A DNA stretch of 64,000 bases from Verrucomicrobia bacterium 12-59-8. Lineage in GTDB: Bacteria; Verrucomicrobiota; Verrucomicrobiae; Verrucomicrobiales; Verrucomicrobiaceae. The notes beneath the pieces are model-generated. The model saw only the letters and a program-made list of their open reading frames with translations, was not told where the DNA came from and searched no databases. Positions within the stretch are counted from its first letter, which is position 1, and every line of letters starts with the position of its first letter. The stretch spans positions 1 to 64,000 of the forward strand of contig NCCR01000017.1 in assembly GCA_002279765.1 (NCBI GenBank), in the 5' to 3' direction. Made by a program: the position numbers and the translations under genes. Below are positions 16,959 to 25,019 of this stretch, piece by piece.

Positions 16959-18169
16959 GCGCAGAGAAACTCCTCCACTTGATCGACGATGGGTTTCATG
17001 GCGAAGCGCTCACGTACCTCGTGGTGACCCTTTTCGGTGATGCTGTGGCGCAACTTGGCATCGTGCTGTAGGAGAAGGATCTGCTCGGCGAGGTGGGCGG
17101 CATCCCCTGCGGTATAAGTGAGGGCGTTTTCACCGTGTCGGAAGAGTTCGCGGCTGCCGCCGGTGAGCGTGCCAATGACGGGCAGCCCGCAACTCATGGC
17201 TTCCAACGGTGTGAGCGCGAAAGGTTCCTCCCATTCGGAGGTGAAGAGCAGTGCGTCGTGCGCGCGATAGACATCAGGCATCTGATCCGGTGTGGCGCAG
17301 TGCCAGGTGACGGGAAGAGCGTTGTCTTGGGCGAACTGTTTCAGCATGGCGACATAACCGGCGTCGCCCTTGCCATAGACGTGCAGTTCTCCCAGAAAAC
17401 GCTCTTTGAGCAAAGTGAGAGCACGGAGCGCGGTGAGGATGCCCTTGTCTTCGGCAAGGCGGCCGACCCAGAGCCAATTTTTTGGCATACGTGTCACGGG
17501 ACTCCCGCTGAAGTGACCGGTATCGACCGGGCAGTGGATGACGCTGCCGTGTTTGACATCATAGCCCTGCTCGGCGGTGAGTTCGCGGAGCCGGGCGCTG
17601 GTGAAGTAGAGGCGCGGGAAACGGAGGTCGCTGACGGGATTCGTCGGTGCGATGCGGTGAAGCGCTTTGCGGCGACCAGAGATCGACCAGAGTGCGCGCT
17701 GGGTCTTGGAAGCGAGCGAGCCTTCTTGTCGATTCCACCAGTCGAGCCAGACATCGGCTTTAAGGCTGCGCAGGATCCAGTGATCGCTCACATCATAAAC
17801 GGTGGGGATACCGATTTGCTGCAGGGTGAGGCAGAGCGACTTCGAGAGGCCGTTCATGCACCAGACATGGACGACATCAGGCTGAAACTCAGCGATGGCG
17901 GCACGCAGGGTGTTGTTGTTGTGCGCTTCGAGATGCTGGAGTTGACCAAGGCCGAGCCAGGGATGGCCATAGTAACCGTGAATGCGCAACTGACGCCGGA
18001 CGTGTGACTGATTCGGCGGTGATGGTTCAGATTCGAGGCCGTGGTCACTGGTGAGGACACAAATGTCGTGACCTCGATCTCGGAGGGCCTCGGTGATGGC
18101 GGCGCAGCGGAGTTCGTATCCGCCAACGTAAAAGGGCGGGTACAGGTTGGTGAGCGTGAGTATCTTCAT
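16955..18169 (-). CDS. GT4 family glycosyltransferase
   Basis: A 404-residue GT-B enzyme that begins with the typical strand MKILTLTNLYPPFYVGGYE. The donor domain shows NWLWVGRLAEDKGILTALRAL, LHVYGKGD and the EX7E segment SEWEEPFALTPLEAMSCGLP. A TTG five codons upstream (18184) is in frame, but the ATG at 18169 starts the canonical N-terminus. It heads a two-gene operon with the nucleotidyltransferase. Motif copy 5 lies 51 nt upstream (conserved position), in the 62-nt gap after the preceding gene. Sugar specificity is unknown. Confidence 0.9.
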   Translation of the reverse strand: MKILTLTNLYPPFYVGGYELRCAAITEALRDRGHDICVLTSDHGLESEPSPPNQSHVRRQLRIHGYYGHPWLGLGQLQHLEAHNNNTLRAAIAEFQPDVVHVWCMNGLSKSLCLTLQQIGIPTVYDVSDHWILRSLKADVWLDWWNRQEGSLASKTQRALWSISGRRKALHRIAPTNPVSDLRFPRLYFTSARLRELTAEQGYDVKHGSVIHCPVDTGHFSGSPVTRMPKNWLWVGRLAEDKGILTALRALTLLKERFLGELHVYGKGDAGYVAMLKQFAQDNALPVTWHCATPDQMPDVYRAHDALLFTSEWEEPFALTPLEAMSCGLPVIGTLTGGSRELFRHGENALTYTAGDAAHLAEQILLLQHDAKLRHSITEKGHHEVRERFAMKPIVDQVEEFLCA

Positions 18170-18212
18170 TTTTGGTATGAGCAAGCATAGGCCAAGGAAT
18201 GAGAGGAGTCAG

Positions 18213-18230
18213 TCCCCGCAGGTGAGGGGA
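18213..18230 (-). promoter_or_regulatory. EPS regulon motif, copy 5
   Basis: Coding strand TCCCCTCACCTGCGGGGA, with perfect 5-bp arms TCCCC/GGGGA around an 8-nt centre. It begins 1 bp after the stop codon of the GT2 gene and lies upstream of the GT4 gene at 16955-18169, so this intergenic gap probably holds a promoter. Confidence 0.7.
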
Positions 18231-18231
18231 G

Positions 18232-19080
18232 TTATGCCTGCACAAACCCGCTGTGTTTGCCCAGGCGTTGGTTCCAGCGGATGCATAGGGCGTGAGGGAA
18301 CTCAGTGAGGTGCTTGTTTGAGGCGAGCCATTGGAGGTCGTGACGGGCATCGTTGATCACGCCCAAGACGACGGTCTTGAACCAGCTTCTATCGCGATGG
18401 CTCACGCTGCCGGCTTGTGCCAGTGCCCGGGCGTCGCCGAAGGCGCGTTTGCGGGCCTGCTGCGGAGTGTAGTTGTGGCTGTGCATGGCGACGGACTCGG
18501 GGACGTAGTGAATTTCGTATCCGCGTGCTTTGCACCAGCGGGTGTATTCGTCGTCCTCGGCGTATTGCAGGTCCTCGCGGAAACAACGTTGCTGCCAGAT
18601 GTCTTTGCGCAGTCCGCTGCTGACCATGCTGAAAAAATGCCCCCACTTTGCGGACTCGCGCTGCATTCCGAAACAGCGGTCGTAATCGCAGGCGAAGACG
18701 GCCCGACAATCCAGACGCGGTATCTGCCGGCCGAAGCAGGCGGCCACTTTGTCATCAAGGAGAGCGTCTGCAAGCGGGCGGAGCCAGTTGACACCCTGTG
18801 GCGTGGCGTCGGCATTGAGAAAGAGCACGCGGTCGGAGCTGGCGAGTCTCATGCCTTGGTTCATGACACGGCCGGGGTTGTATTCCTGCGGTGTGATCTG
18901 AATGAAATGTGCTGGCTTGGCGGCGCGGATGATTTCCTGTGAGCCGTCAGTGCTGCCGCTGTCGATGACGATGAGTTCAACATTCGGGCAATCCTGCGCT
19001 GCAAGTGCCGGCAGAGTTTCCTTGAGCGCCCAGGCTTCGTTGAAGGAGCGCATGACGATGCTGACATGCGGCGTGCTCAT
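18232..19080 (-). CDS. GT2 family glycosyltransferase
   Basis: The 282-residue enzyme has the family 2 hallmarks: VSIVMRSFNEAWAL at the N-terminus, VIDSGSTDGSQEII near 37, a DXD-like VLFLNADATP near 88, and the acidic catalytic motif QYAEDDEYTRWCKARGY near 173. It is cytoplasmic or membrane-associated. Its ATG overlaps the stop of the GT4 gene upstream by 4 nt (ATGA). It is the last gene of the flippase operon, and the next operon's motif follows directly. It probably extends the EPS repeat unit; the sugar is unknown. Confidence 0.9.
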   Translation of the reverse strand: MSTPHVSIVMRSFNEAWALKETLPALAAQDCPNVELIVIDSGSTDGSQEIIRAAKPAHFIQITPQEYNPGRVMNQGMRLASSDRVLFLNADATPQGVNWLRPLADALLDDKVAACFGRQIPRLDCRAVFACDYDRCFGMQRESAKWGHFFSMVSSGLRKDIWQQRCFREDLQYAEDDEYTRWCKARGYEIHYVPESVAMHSHNYTPQQARKRAFGDARALAQAGSVSHRDRSWFKTVVLGVINDARHDLQWLASNKHLTEFPHALCIRWNQRLGKHSGFVQA

Positions 19081-20489
19081 GCTGTGAAGTAGTTGACCTC
19101 TTCAGAGGCGGGGTTGGATTGGGAGCTTGCACGTTTCGCAGCTTTGCTCTCCAGAGCCGAGCCGAGCGTCTTTGGCCTTGCATCGGCACGCTGGGTTTTC
19201 TTCGTAAACCAGGAGACTGCGTTCCCGGCATTCGAAAGCCGGGCTACGGGGCGGGAGGCTTCTTCACGCAATTCGCCATATACTTTGGCGACGCGTGCGG
19301 CGATGCTCGGGACATCGAAGTCAGCCAGGACGCGGGCGCGGGCGTTTGCGCAAAGATCGCGGTGCAGCATGACATCGTTGAACATGGCATCGATGGCCAG
19401 GTGGAAGGTGTTAGGCTTTTCGAGATCGAAGAGGAGTCCAGTTTCGCCGTGTGTGATCAGGGATGATGCTCCCGAAGTGCGAGAGGATACGACGGGTGTG
19501 CCGGCGGCCCAGGCTTCGAGAATGACGATGCCAAAGGGCTCGGCAGTGCTGCTGAGGGCAAAGACACGCGCATGCTGGATCAGACCGATGAGTTGCGGCG
19601 AACCCGAGGGGAGACCGCCTGTGAGAAGCACGTCATTCTGCAAACCGAGCCGCACGATCTCGCGATTCAGATCTTCAACGACGTGCTGCGTGGTTCCCGC
19701 ACCGATGAGCACGAGCATGGCGCGCGGATGGCGGCGTTTGATCTCGGGAAGCTGTCGCACGAGCCAGGGCAAGTTCTTGGCGGGGTCAAGACGGGCGACT
19801 GTGACAATGAGATCACGGCCAGCTATCTGCGGGTACGCCTTGAGCGCTGCTGCGCGATGATCGACGGCATACTGCGCGGCGGGAACGCTGTGTGGCTGCA
19901 CGATGATGCGCTGGCCCGGATACTTCTGTTGGAGCAGCTCGGCTTCACGCGGATTGCAGGTGAAGATGGCGTCCGTGAGTTCCAAAACCTGGCGGCTTTT
20001 GACGACTGCACCTAGCGCCTTGCCCCACTCAAAGCCGCCCTGCAGCGGTGCGATGAGCTTTGTATTCACCTCGGACGGAACATCGAGCGCACCTCCATGC
20101 AGGGTGATGACATGCGGGATCTTCTTCCAGCGAGCAACGCGAAGGCCGATTCCGGCGAGGCGGTTCAGCGCGTGACTGTGAATGACGTCAGCATTATCGC
20201 GAAGGAGGTGGGTGATGAGGTCGAAGGAGAAGAGATTGCCACCCCAGGAGACGAGCTCCTCGCGCTGACGGGAGGAGATGCCGATCACGGGCGCGAAAGC
20301 ATGATAGGGATGTACGTGGATGCCTGAATCACTCATGGGATCACGGTCAAAGGGTTGCGAATGCCTCGGTGCATGGATGGCGGACTCGACACCGTGAGTT
20401 TGCAGCCCCTGGATGAGGCGCAGCACTGCGGTCTCGGTGCCGCCCCATTGTGCAGGCTCGTATTTGCGGAGGATGTGAGCGATTTGCAT
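19077..20489 (-). CDS. GT4 family glycosyltransferase with low-complexity C-terminal tail
   Basis: The 470-residue GT-B enzyme starts MQIAHILRKYEPAQWGGTE, a typical GT4 N-terminus. The donor domain shows LIVTVARLDPAKNLPWLVRQL, LVLIGAGTTQ and SSTAEPFGIVILEAWAAGTP (EX7E), then RTSGASSLITHGETGLLF. After about residue 405 a basic, Ser/Ala-rich tail with no GT homology is encoded across two REP-like palindromes (19138-19167 and 19222-19246). The tail may therefore have arisen by read-in through repeat insertions. The frame upstream of 20489 is a shadow of the flippase gene. It lies 5 nt after the flippase stop. Confidence 0.88.
   Translation of the reverse strand: MQIAHILRKYEPAQWGGTETAVLRLIQGLQTHGVESAIHAPRHSQPFDRDPMSDSGIHVHPYHAFAPVIGISSRQREELVSWGGNLFSFDLITHLLRDNADVIHSHALNRLAGIGLRVARWKKIPHVITLHGGALDVPSEVNTKLIAPLQGGFEWGKALGAVVKSRQVLELTDAIFTCNPREAELLQQKYPGQRIIVQPHSVPAAQYAVDHRAAALKAYPQIAGRDLIVTVARLDPAKNLPWLVRQLPEIKRRHPRAMLVLIGAGTTQHVVEDLNREIVRLGLQNDVLLTGGLPSGSPQLIGLIQHARVFALSSTAEPFGIVILEAWAAGTPVVSSRTSGASSLITHGETGLLFDLEKPNTFHLAIDAMFNDVMLHRDLCANARARVLADFDVPSIAARVAKVYGELREEASRPVARLSNAGNAVSWFTKKTQRADARPKTLGSALESKAAKRASSQSNPASEEVNYFTA
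19138..19167. repeat. REP-like palindrome inside coding sequence
   Basis: A GCTTTGCTCTCCAGAGCCGA-centred copy with an inner CTCTCCAGAG hairpin lies inside the C-terminal codons of the GT4 gene. It encodes the peptide SALESKA, and a similar peptide (SALESQA) appears near the N-terminus of the GT4 at 6112-7548. Confidence 0.45.
19222..19246. repeat. REP-like palindrome inside coding sequence
   Basis: CCCGGCATTCGAAAGCCGGG is an imperfect hairpin followed by CTAC. It resembles the copy at 28489-28513 and lies within the non-conserved tail of the GT4 gene. Confidence 0.5.
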
Positions 20490-20494
20490 GAGGG

Positions 20495-22060
20495 TTAGGC
20501 AGGTTGCAGGAGAGCGACCGTTTTGGACTTGAAAAATGGCAGGCGAGCAAGAATGGCGGAGCGTTCTTCTGACTTCAAAGCGCCCTGCCACAACGCCCAG
20601 GCCGTCACAATGGTGGCAATGGCTCCGGGAAGGAGAGTGGAAAGCAGGAGATCGCCTTGAATCGGAGGAAAGAGGGGTGCTGTGCTGAAGATGAGCACGG
20701 CAGGCAATGAGCAGAGCACGGGAGCGAGGACGGACTCGCGCAGAAGACGTTGAGGTGAAATGCCGATGTCACGAGCCATCCAGGGCCAGAGTTTGAACCA
20801 TCCAAAGAAGAGCGTCGGTATCAGTGACCCGACGGCAACGCTGACGACGCTGTGGAAGATCAGCACGAGAGTGATGCTTAACGCGAGGTTGGCTACGGCT
20901 TCGCCAATGCCGAGCCACATGAGGTGCCGTTCGTGGCCGGTCATCATGTAGATGCGTTTGCTGACGCTGTGCGTGAGCGTGGTGGTGTAAAACCAGAACA
21001 GCAGGACCTGCGCGACGAGAACCGTCTCGCTGGCGATCTGAGCATCTCCGGTGAGCAGGCGCAGCAGAGGCTTCAACTCAAAGGCGCAGAAGACGTAAAG
21101 CGGCGTAGCGATGAGTGCGCTCCAGCGCGTGCTGCGGCGGAGAAGATCGCGCACAGAGGCCTGGTCGCCACAGGCATGCAGGTGAGCGGCGGCAGGTGAA
21201 AGCGTGTCTTGAAGCTGCTTGGTGAACTGGGAGAAAACTTCAGCGACTTTCGCTCCTGCCTGATAAAGAGCGATGGCACTGACGGATAGCGTGGCACCGA
21301 GCACGAGCTGATCTGTTTTACCGAGCACGATGTTGGTGGCAGTGCTGATGTAGGCGAACAAGGAGAAGGCCATGGTTTCGCGCATGACGGACCGTGAGAA
21401 AAGCCGCGGACGCAGCCGCACCTCGGGCATGTGCTTGAGCGCGAAGGCGGCGCAAATGAGGTCGGGCATGAGCGCGAAGAACAGCGCGGTTACCATGATG
21501 TTCGTAAAGCTCCAACCGGCATGCACCGCCCAGGCGATGACACCGAGACGCAGCAGCATGGCGGCGGTGATGATGTTGTTTGCCAAACTGATGCGCTGCT
21601 GACCACGCAGGATCTCAGGAAAAATGCCGAGGGGAAACGCAAGCCCGATGGCGGCAAAGAACACGATCATGGCGATCCGGAACTCGTCGTGGTTTGCGGG
21701 CGAGACATCGAACAGCCGAATGATCTGATGCGAACCGAGAGTGACCACAGATGCGAGCACCAGAGCGATGCCAAGGTAGAAGTAGAGGATCGTGCTGAGA
21801 ACCCGGCTGAGCTGCGACCAGTCCTTCGACACTGAAAGCTCCGCGACGCGTTTCTGCGCGGCGAAACCAAAGCCGAAGTCGAGCAGGATGCCGTAACCAA
21901 AGACGCTCCACAGCAGCGACCAAAAGCCGAAAGACTCCTTGGGCAATGATTGATAGAGCAGCCTGAAAGTGACCAGCCCGACCACGATGCCGACGATGGT
22001 GCGGAGGTAGTTTGAGAGAGCGTTGCTCCAGATGCGGTGTTGGACGTCTGTGTATGTCAT
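20495..22060 (-). CDS. Wzx-type oligosaccharide flippase
   Basis: A 521-residue inner-membrane protein with about 12-14 hydrophobic helices and the N-terminal pattern of the polysaccharide synthesis/flippase (MOP/MATE-like) superfamily (NYLRTIVGIVVGLVTFRLLYQSLPKESFGFWSLLWSVFGYGI). These proteins move undecaprenyl-linked repeat units to the periplasm. With the polymerase, the chain-length regulator and Wza-like channels it completes a Wzx/Wzy-dependent pathway. It heads an operon of three genes, with motif copy 6 upstream and a strong terminator of the previous operon just beyond that. Confidence 0.9.
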   Translation of the reverse strand: MTYTDVQHRIWSNALSNYLRTIVGIVVGLVTFRLLYQSLPKESFGFWSLLWSVFGYGILLDFGFGFAAQKRVAELSVSKDWSQLSRVLSTILYFYLGIALVLASVVTLGSHQIIRLFDVSPANHDEFRIAMIVFFAAIGLAFPLGIFPEILRGQQRISLANNIITAAMLLRLGVIAWAVHAGWSFTNIMVTALFFALMPDLICAAFALKHMPEVRLRPRLFSRSVMRETMAFSLFAYISTATNIVLGKTDQLVLGATLSVSAIALYQAGAKVAEVFSQFTKQLQDTLSPAAAHLHACGDQASVRDLLRRSTRWSALIATPLYVFCAFELKPLLRLLTGDAQIASETVLVAQVLLFWFYTTTLTHSVSKRIYMMTGHERHLMWLGIGEAVANLALSITLVLIFHSVVSVAVGSLIPTLFFGWFKLWPWMARDIGISPQRLLRESVLAPVLCSLPAVLIFSTAPLFPPIQGDLLLSTLLPGAIATIVTAWALWQGALKSEERSAILARLPFFKSKTVALLQPA

Positions 22061-22100
22061 GCGTGTGGATTAATATTCCAGCAGAGCGATGGAGGGACAA

Positions 22101-22116
22101 TCCCCCCAGGTGGGTG
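22101..22116 (-). promoter_or_regulatory. EPS regulon motif, copy 6
   Basis: Coding-strand core CACCCACCTGGGGGGA. The conserved position is 48 nt from the flippase ATG. The motif lies between the terminator of the upstream operon (22134-22174) and the flippase gene, which supports a promoter or operator role rather than a terminator role. Confidence 0.7.
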
Positions 22117-22133
22117 GTGGTGAGGGAAAGATC

Positions 22134-22174
22134 AAAAAACAACCGGGGCCGGAAGACACACATCTTCCGGCCCC
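22134..22174 (-). terminator. rho-independent terminator
   Basis: A perfect 12-bp inverted repeat (GGGGCCGGAAGA / TCTTCCGGCCCC) encloses a 6-nt loop. On the minus strand it is followed by GGTTGTTTTTT. It lies 31 bp past the stop of the FkbM methyltransferase and ends the long operon that starts at 27046. Confidence 0.88.
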
Positions 22175-22204
22175 CAGGCCACTCCCCCACAAAAGATTGT
22201 TGCG

Positions 22205-22924
22205 TCAGCGAGCGAAGAGCCAGGTATTCTCCTCGACGCCTTGAGTCTCGAAACCACAGGCTCGGAGCTGGGCGATGACGCGCTCATTGGCTTCTTCGCC
22301 GACGATGCTCGGATGAAGCTCGATGATGATGCGGGTGACGGATTGCGGGAGCTGGGTAAAGTCGAGGAAGGTTTCGGCACCTTCGATGTCGCAGATGAGG
22401 ACGGTGGGAGGTTCTGACATCATCTTCACCAGGCTGGGGAGGCTCATGGAGGGGACGGTAATCTGCGTGGCGGAGCCGTGCGCGGTGATGATGCTGTTTT
22501 CCCAAAATTCGCCGCCGATATTGAGGCTGAGTTCACCGTCTTCGCACGATGCTGCCGCCTGGACCACCTGGGGTGCGAGGCCGTTGAGGGCGTAGTTATG
22601 GCGCAGCATGGACAGCGTGTTGGGATTCGGCTCCACGGTGAGGTGGTGCTTCACGCCGATGACAATGCGGCAAAAGAGACCGATGAAACCGATGGCACCA
22701 CCGAGTTCGAGGATGACGTCGTTTTTGGTCAGGCACTGCTGAGCTAAGCGACGCTCCTGAAACTCATAGCGGCCTTGCAGGATGTGATTTTTCATCAGCG
22801 ATGAGAGTCTGCTGATGTCGAGCTGCACGCCGTGAAGCGTCGCACGCTGTTTGGCAGGCAGGGTGAACTTGAAGTGCCAGCGGGTAAGGAAGTCCTGGAC
22901 GAAGTTGGGATAGGTGAGGGTCAT
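22205..22924 (-). CDS. FkbM family methyltransferase
   Basis: The 239-residue protein has the SAM-binding glycine motif VILELGGAIGFIG near residue 70, the acidic VEPNPNTL strand near 97, a VLICDIEGAETFLDF segment and an ELHPSIVG strand, as in FkbM-type O-methyltransferases. Such enzymes often methylate sugars in O-antigen and EPS loci. It is the last gene of the operon, 4 nt after the phosphatase-fold gene, and is followed by a strong terminator. Confidence 0.86.
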   Translation of the reverse strand: MTLTYPNFVQDFLTRWHFKFTLPAKQRATLHGVQLDISRLSSLMKNHILQGRYEFQERRLAQQCLTKNDVILELGGAIGFIGLFCRIVIGVKHHLTVEPNPNTLSMLRHNYALNGLAPQVVQAAASCEDGELSLNIGGEFWENSIITAHGSATQITVPSMSLPSLVKMMSEPPTVLICDIEGAETFLDFTQLPQSVTRIIIELHPSIVGEEANERVIAQLRACGFETQGVEENTWLFAR

Positions 22925-22928
22925 AAGA

Positions 22929-24113
22929 TTAGGCGGCGAGGGCGTGTTGATGGGTGATAGCGGCGGCAGGTGCGACTGCTTGTGTCATGAGGCGGTGAAT
23001 GTGGGGTATGTGCGTGATGTCAGCGGGAACGTCCGGCGTACTGCTGAAGAGCGTGGCGTAGCTCTGCGGATCGTGCGGGTGGTAGCCGTGCATGGCACGG
23101 ATGGGGCGCTCGCCCATATGGCTGGGGACGATCAGAGTGCCTTCACGGACGAGAAAAATGAGCTCGCCAAAGCGACCGTCTTCAAAGTAGGCGCGCATGG
23201 ACTTGAGTTCGTCATCGGGAACTATGCGGCCTTCGATGACGGTTTTCAGGGTGTCGGTGATGAGTCGGCGGGCATCTTCATTGAAGAACCAATAGCGGGC
23301 CATGGTGCTGTCATAGACGACGTTGTAGTCCGTGCCGATGCGGAGGCCGAGGGCTTCAATTTCCTTCACGAGATCCAGGTGGACATCACAATTCGCCATG
23401 CCGTGATCGCTGAAGACATGCAGCGAGACGTTGCTGTAGTGCTGATGGGCGAGTTTGAGCGTTTGAGTGATCCAGGTTTCGTATTCGGCGAGTTTGGTGT
23501 CGATCGTTGGCGACTGATTGCCGACGCGGTGGAGAAGGCCGTCGAGACCGGCCCAGTATTGAAAGGCGAAAGTGATGCGCTGGGCGGCGATGTCAGCGTT
23601 TAGGCGGTCCCGGTTGGATTCCTCGCTCAAATCGGGATTCGTGACGAAGTAGGGCACGTTTCTCGCCTCGAGCTGGTCGAAGATGTTTTCGCCACGGTTC
23701 ATGCCGCAGGGCTTCAGCGGGCTCTTTTTCTCGGTGAAGTCGTAGAGATGGATCTGCTGAAATGGGATATTGTACAGGTCAAAGTAGCCCTTAAAGCCAA
23801 GGAAGTGCTTCACGAGCTTGGTGAGGTAACGGCGGACGATGCGGCGGCTGGTGAAGGCCTTTGGCAGCCAGCGCAACCAGGTCAGCGGGGCGAATGGAGA
23901 GTTCTCCGGGTCGTGGATGAAATAGCACCAGTTTTTATGTTCGTCAGGCCAGCGTCCGCTGAGGATGCTCGGAACGCAGGTGCTGCTGTAGCCGAAGACG
24001 CTCTCAAGCTTGCGGCGATGCGGTGCGGCGGACTGAAGGAACTGCGGTCGCGTTTTGATGATCTCCCACCCGCAGGCGTCGATCATGATGAAGAGGTCGA
24101 GATGGTCTTTCAT
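22929..24113 (-). CDS. alkaline-phosphatase superfamily protein (type I phosphodiesterase/pyrophosphatase-like)
   Basis: The 394-residue protein shows the metal-binding first strand LFIMIDACGWE, the nucleophile region FGYSSTCVPSILSGRWPDEH near residue 41-60, and the metal ligands in HVFSDHGMANCDVHLD near residue 238. This pattern fits phosphodiesterases, phosphoglycerol transferases and nucleotide pyrophosphatases. No signal peptide or membrane helix is present, so it would act in the cytoplasm, perhaps on phosphorylated EPS precursors. It sits within the EPS operon just before the FkbM gene. The substrate is unknown. Confidence 0.8.
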   Translation of the reverse strand: MKDHLDLFIMIDACGWEIIKTRPQFLQSAAPHRRKLESVFGYSSTCVPSILSGRWPDEHKNWCYFIHDPENSPFAPLTWLRWLPKAFTSRRIVRRYLTKLVKHFLGFKGYFDLYNIPFQQIHLYDFTEKKSPLKPCGMNRGENIFDQLEARNVPYFVTNPDLSEESNRDRLNADIAAQRITFAFQYWAGLDGLLHRVGNQSPTIDTKLAEYETWITQTLKLAHQHYSNVSLHVFSDHGMANCDVHLDLVKEIEALGLRIGTDYNVVYDSTMARYWFFNEDARRLITDTLKTVIEGRIVPDDELKSMRAYFEDGRFGELIFLVREGTLIVPSHMGERPIRAMHGYHPHDPQSYATLFSSTPDVPADITHIPHIHRLMTQAVAPAAAITHQHALAA

Positions 24114-24179
24114 TGGGGTGGATTGAAGATGCCAGGTTTTTTTGCTTCGTGGCTTTGCAGCCAGAGCGGGGACATGGGG

Positions 24180-24353
24180 TCAGGCTGCGAGGGAGGCAGG
24201 CGTGATGAGTCGTTCGATTTCTTTTCGCAGCAGCGTGGGAATGAAAGGCTTGGCGACCAATACGGTGGCCTCCTCAAAACCGAGGCGATGTCCGACAGCG
24301 AGCTGGCCGCAGGCACTGAGAATGACGACGGGGATGGGGCTATCGGTGTTCAT
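24180..24353 (-). pseudogene. receiver-domain fragment
   Basis: Only the C-terminal half of a CheY-like receiver is readable. It contains PVVILSACGQ (conserved Thr/Ser strand), a Gly-Phe turn and VLVAKPFIPTLL (conserved Lys-Pro). The N-terminal half with the phospho-acceptor Asp is absent in this frame, and no good match is seen upstream in the other frames. It lies between the STAS gene and the phosphatase-fold gene. It may be the remnant of a response regulator or a very short stand-alone protein. Confidence 0.5.
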
Positions 24354-24730
24354 GGGTGAGAGAGCATATTTTGGTTTGAACGAGCATTGCGGCGGCGCGC
24401 ACGAAAACGACAAAGGTGGCGGCTTCGTTGGAAGGATCGTTCCTTTCAACCAGGCGGTGCATGTGAGGCAAGCTATCGCGCCAGCACCATACGTCGATCC
24501 CCTCAACTGAGGTGGATCGCAGGCAGTTGTTGAGCAGCTTGTGTCCCATGCTGCGGCCGCATTTGCAGCGTTGGACTCTGGGACAGCTCGCGTTTGATCA
24601 GGAGGGCGTTATTCTCTGCGCCACGACGACGAAGACGGATCAGCAGGTTGCCCGAGGTAATTTTTGAGACTGCGCAAGACATTGAGCTCGCAGGCCTTTG
24701 ACGGGCCAGCGGGTAAAGTCCGTATGCAGA
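24354..24730. other. degenerate region within EPS operon
   Basis: These 377 bp between the STAS gene and the receiver fragment contain only short broken frames on the minus strand. The location suggests the lost front half of the receiver protein or another partner-switching gene, but I cannot align it confidently to any family. No terminator is seen, so transcription may pass through. Confidence 0.45.
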
Positions 24731-25015
24731 TCAGGCATGAACGATTTCAAATACGCGATGCAGGCGGGTCAGCTCGATGAGTTGCGCGACTGCGGAGGAG
24801 GGATTCAGCAGTTTCATGACACCGCCTCTGGCACGGATCGACTTGTTCAATGAGAGCAGCACTCCGAGGCCCGAGCTGTCGATGAAGCGCGTGTTGGAGA
24901 GGTCAATGCTGGTTCCCAGTGGATCGCTGGTGATGTTTTTGACGACCCGATCTTTCCAGAGTCGGGCGTTGGCGGAGCTCAGTTCGGCGGGTGCTGTTTG
25001 GGTGGTGGCGTTCAT
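24731..25015 (-). CDS. STAS-domain anti-sigma-factor antagonist-like protein
   Basis: A 94-residue single-domain protein with the SpoIIAA/RsbV signature IDLSNTRFIDSSGLGVLLSL, which includes the phosphorylatable Ser. Such proteins bind anti-sigma kinases in partner switching. No RsbW-like kinase or phosphatase gene is seen intact nearby. In EPS loci, STAS proteins can instead regulate sugar transferases or stand-alone switches. The frame extends upstream to 25066, but the ATG at 25015 lies 4 nt after the preceding stop and fits operon spacing. Confidence 0.82.
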   Translation of the reverse strand: MNATTQTAPAELSSANARLWKDRVVKNITSDPLGTSIDLSNTRFIDSSGLGVLLSLNKSIRARGGVMKLLNPSSAVAQLIELTRLHRVFEIVHA

Positions 25016-25019
25016 CGTA

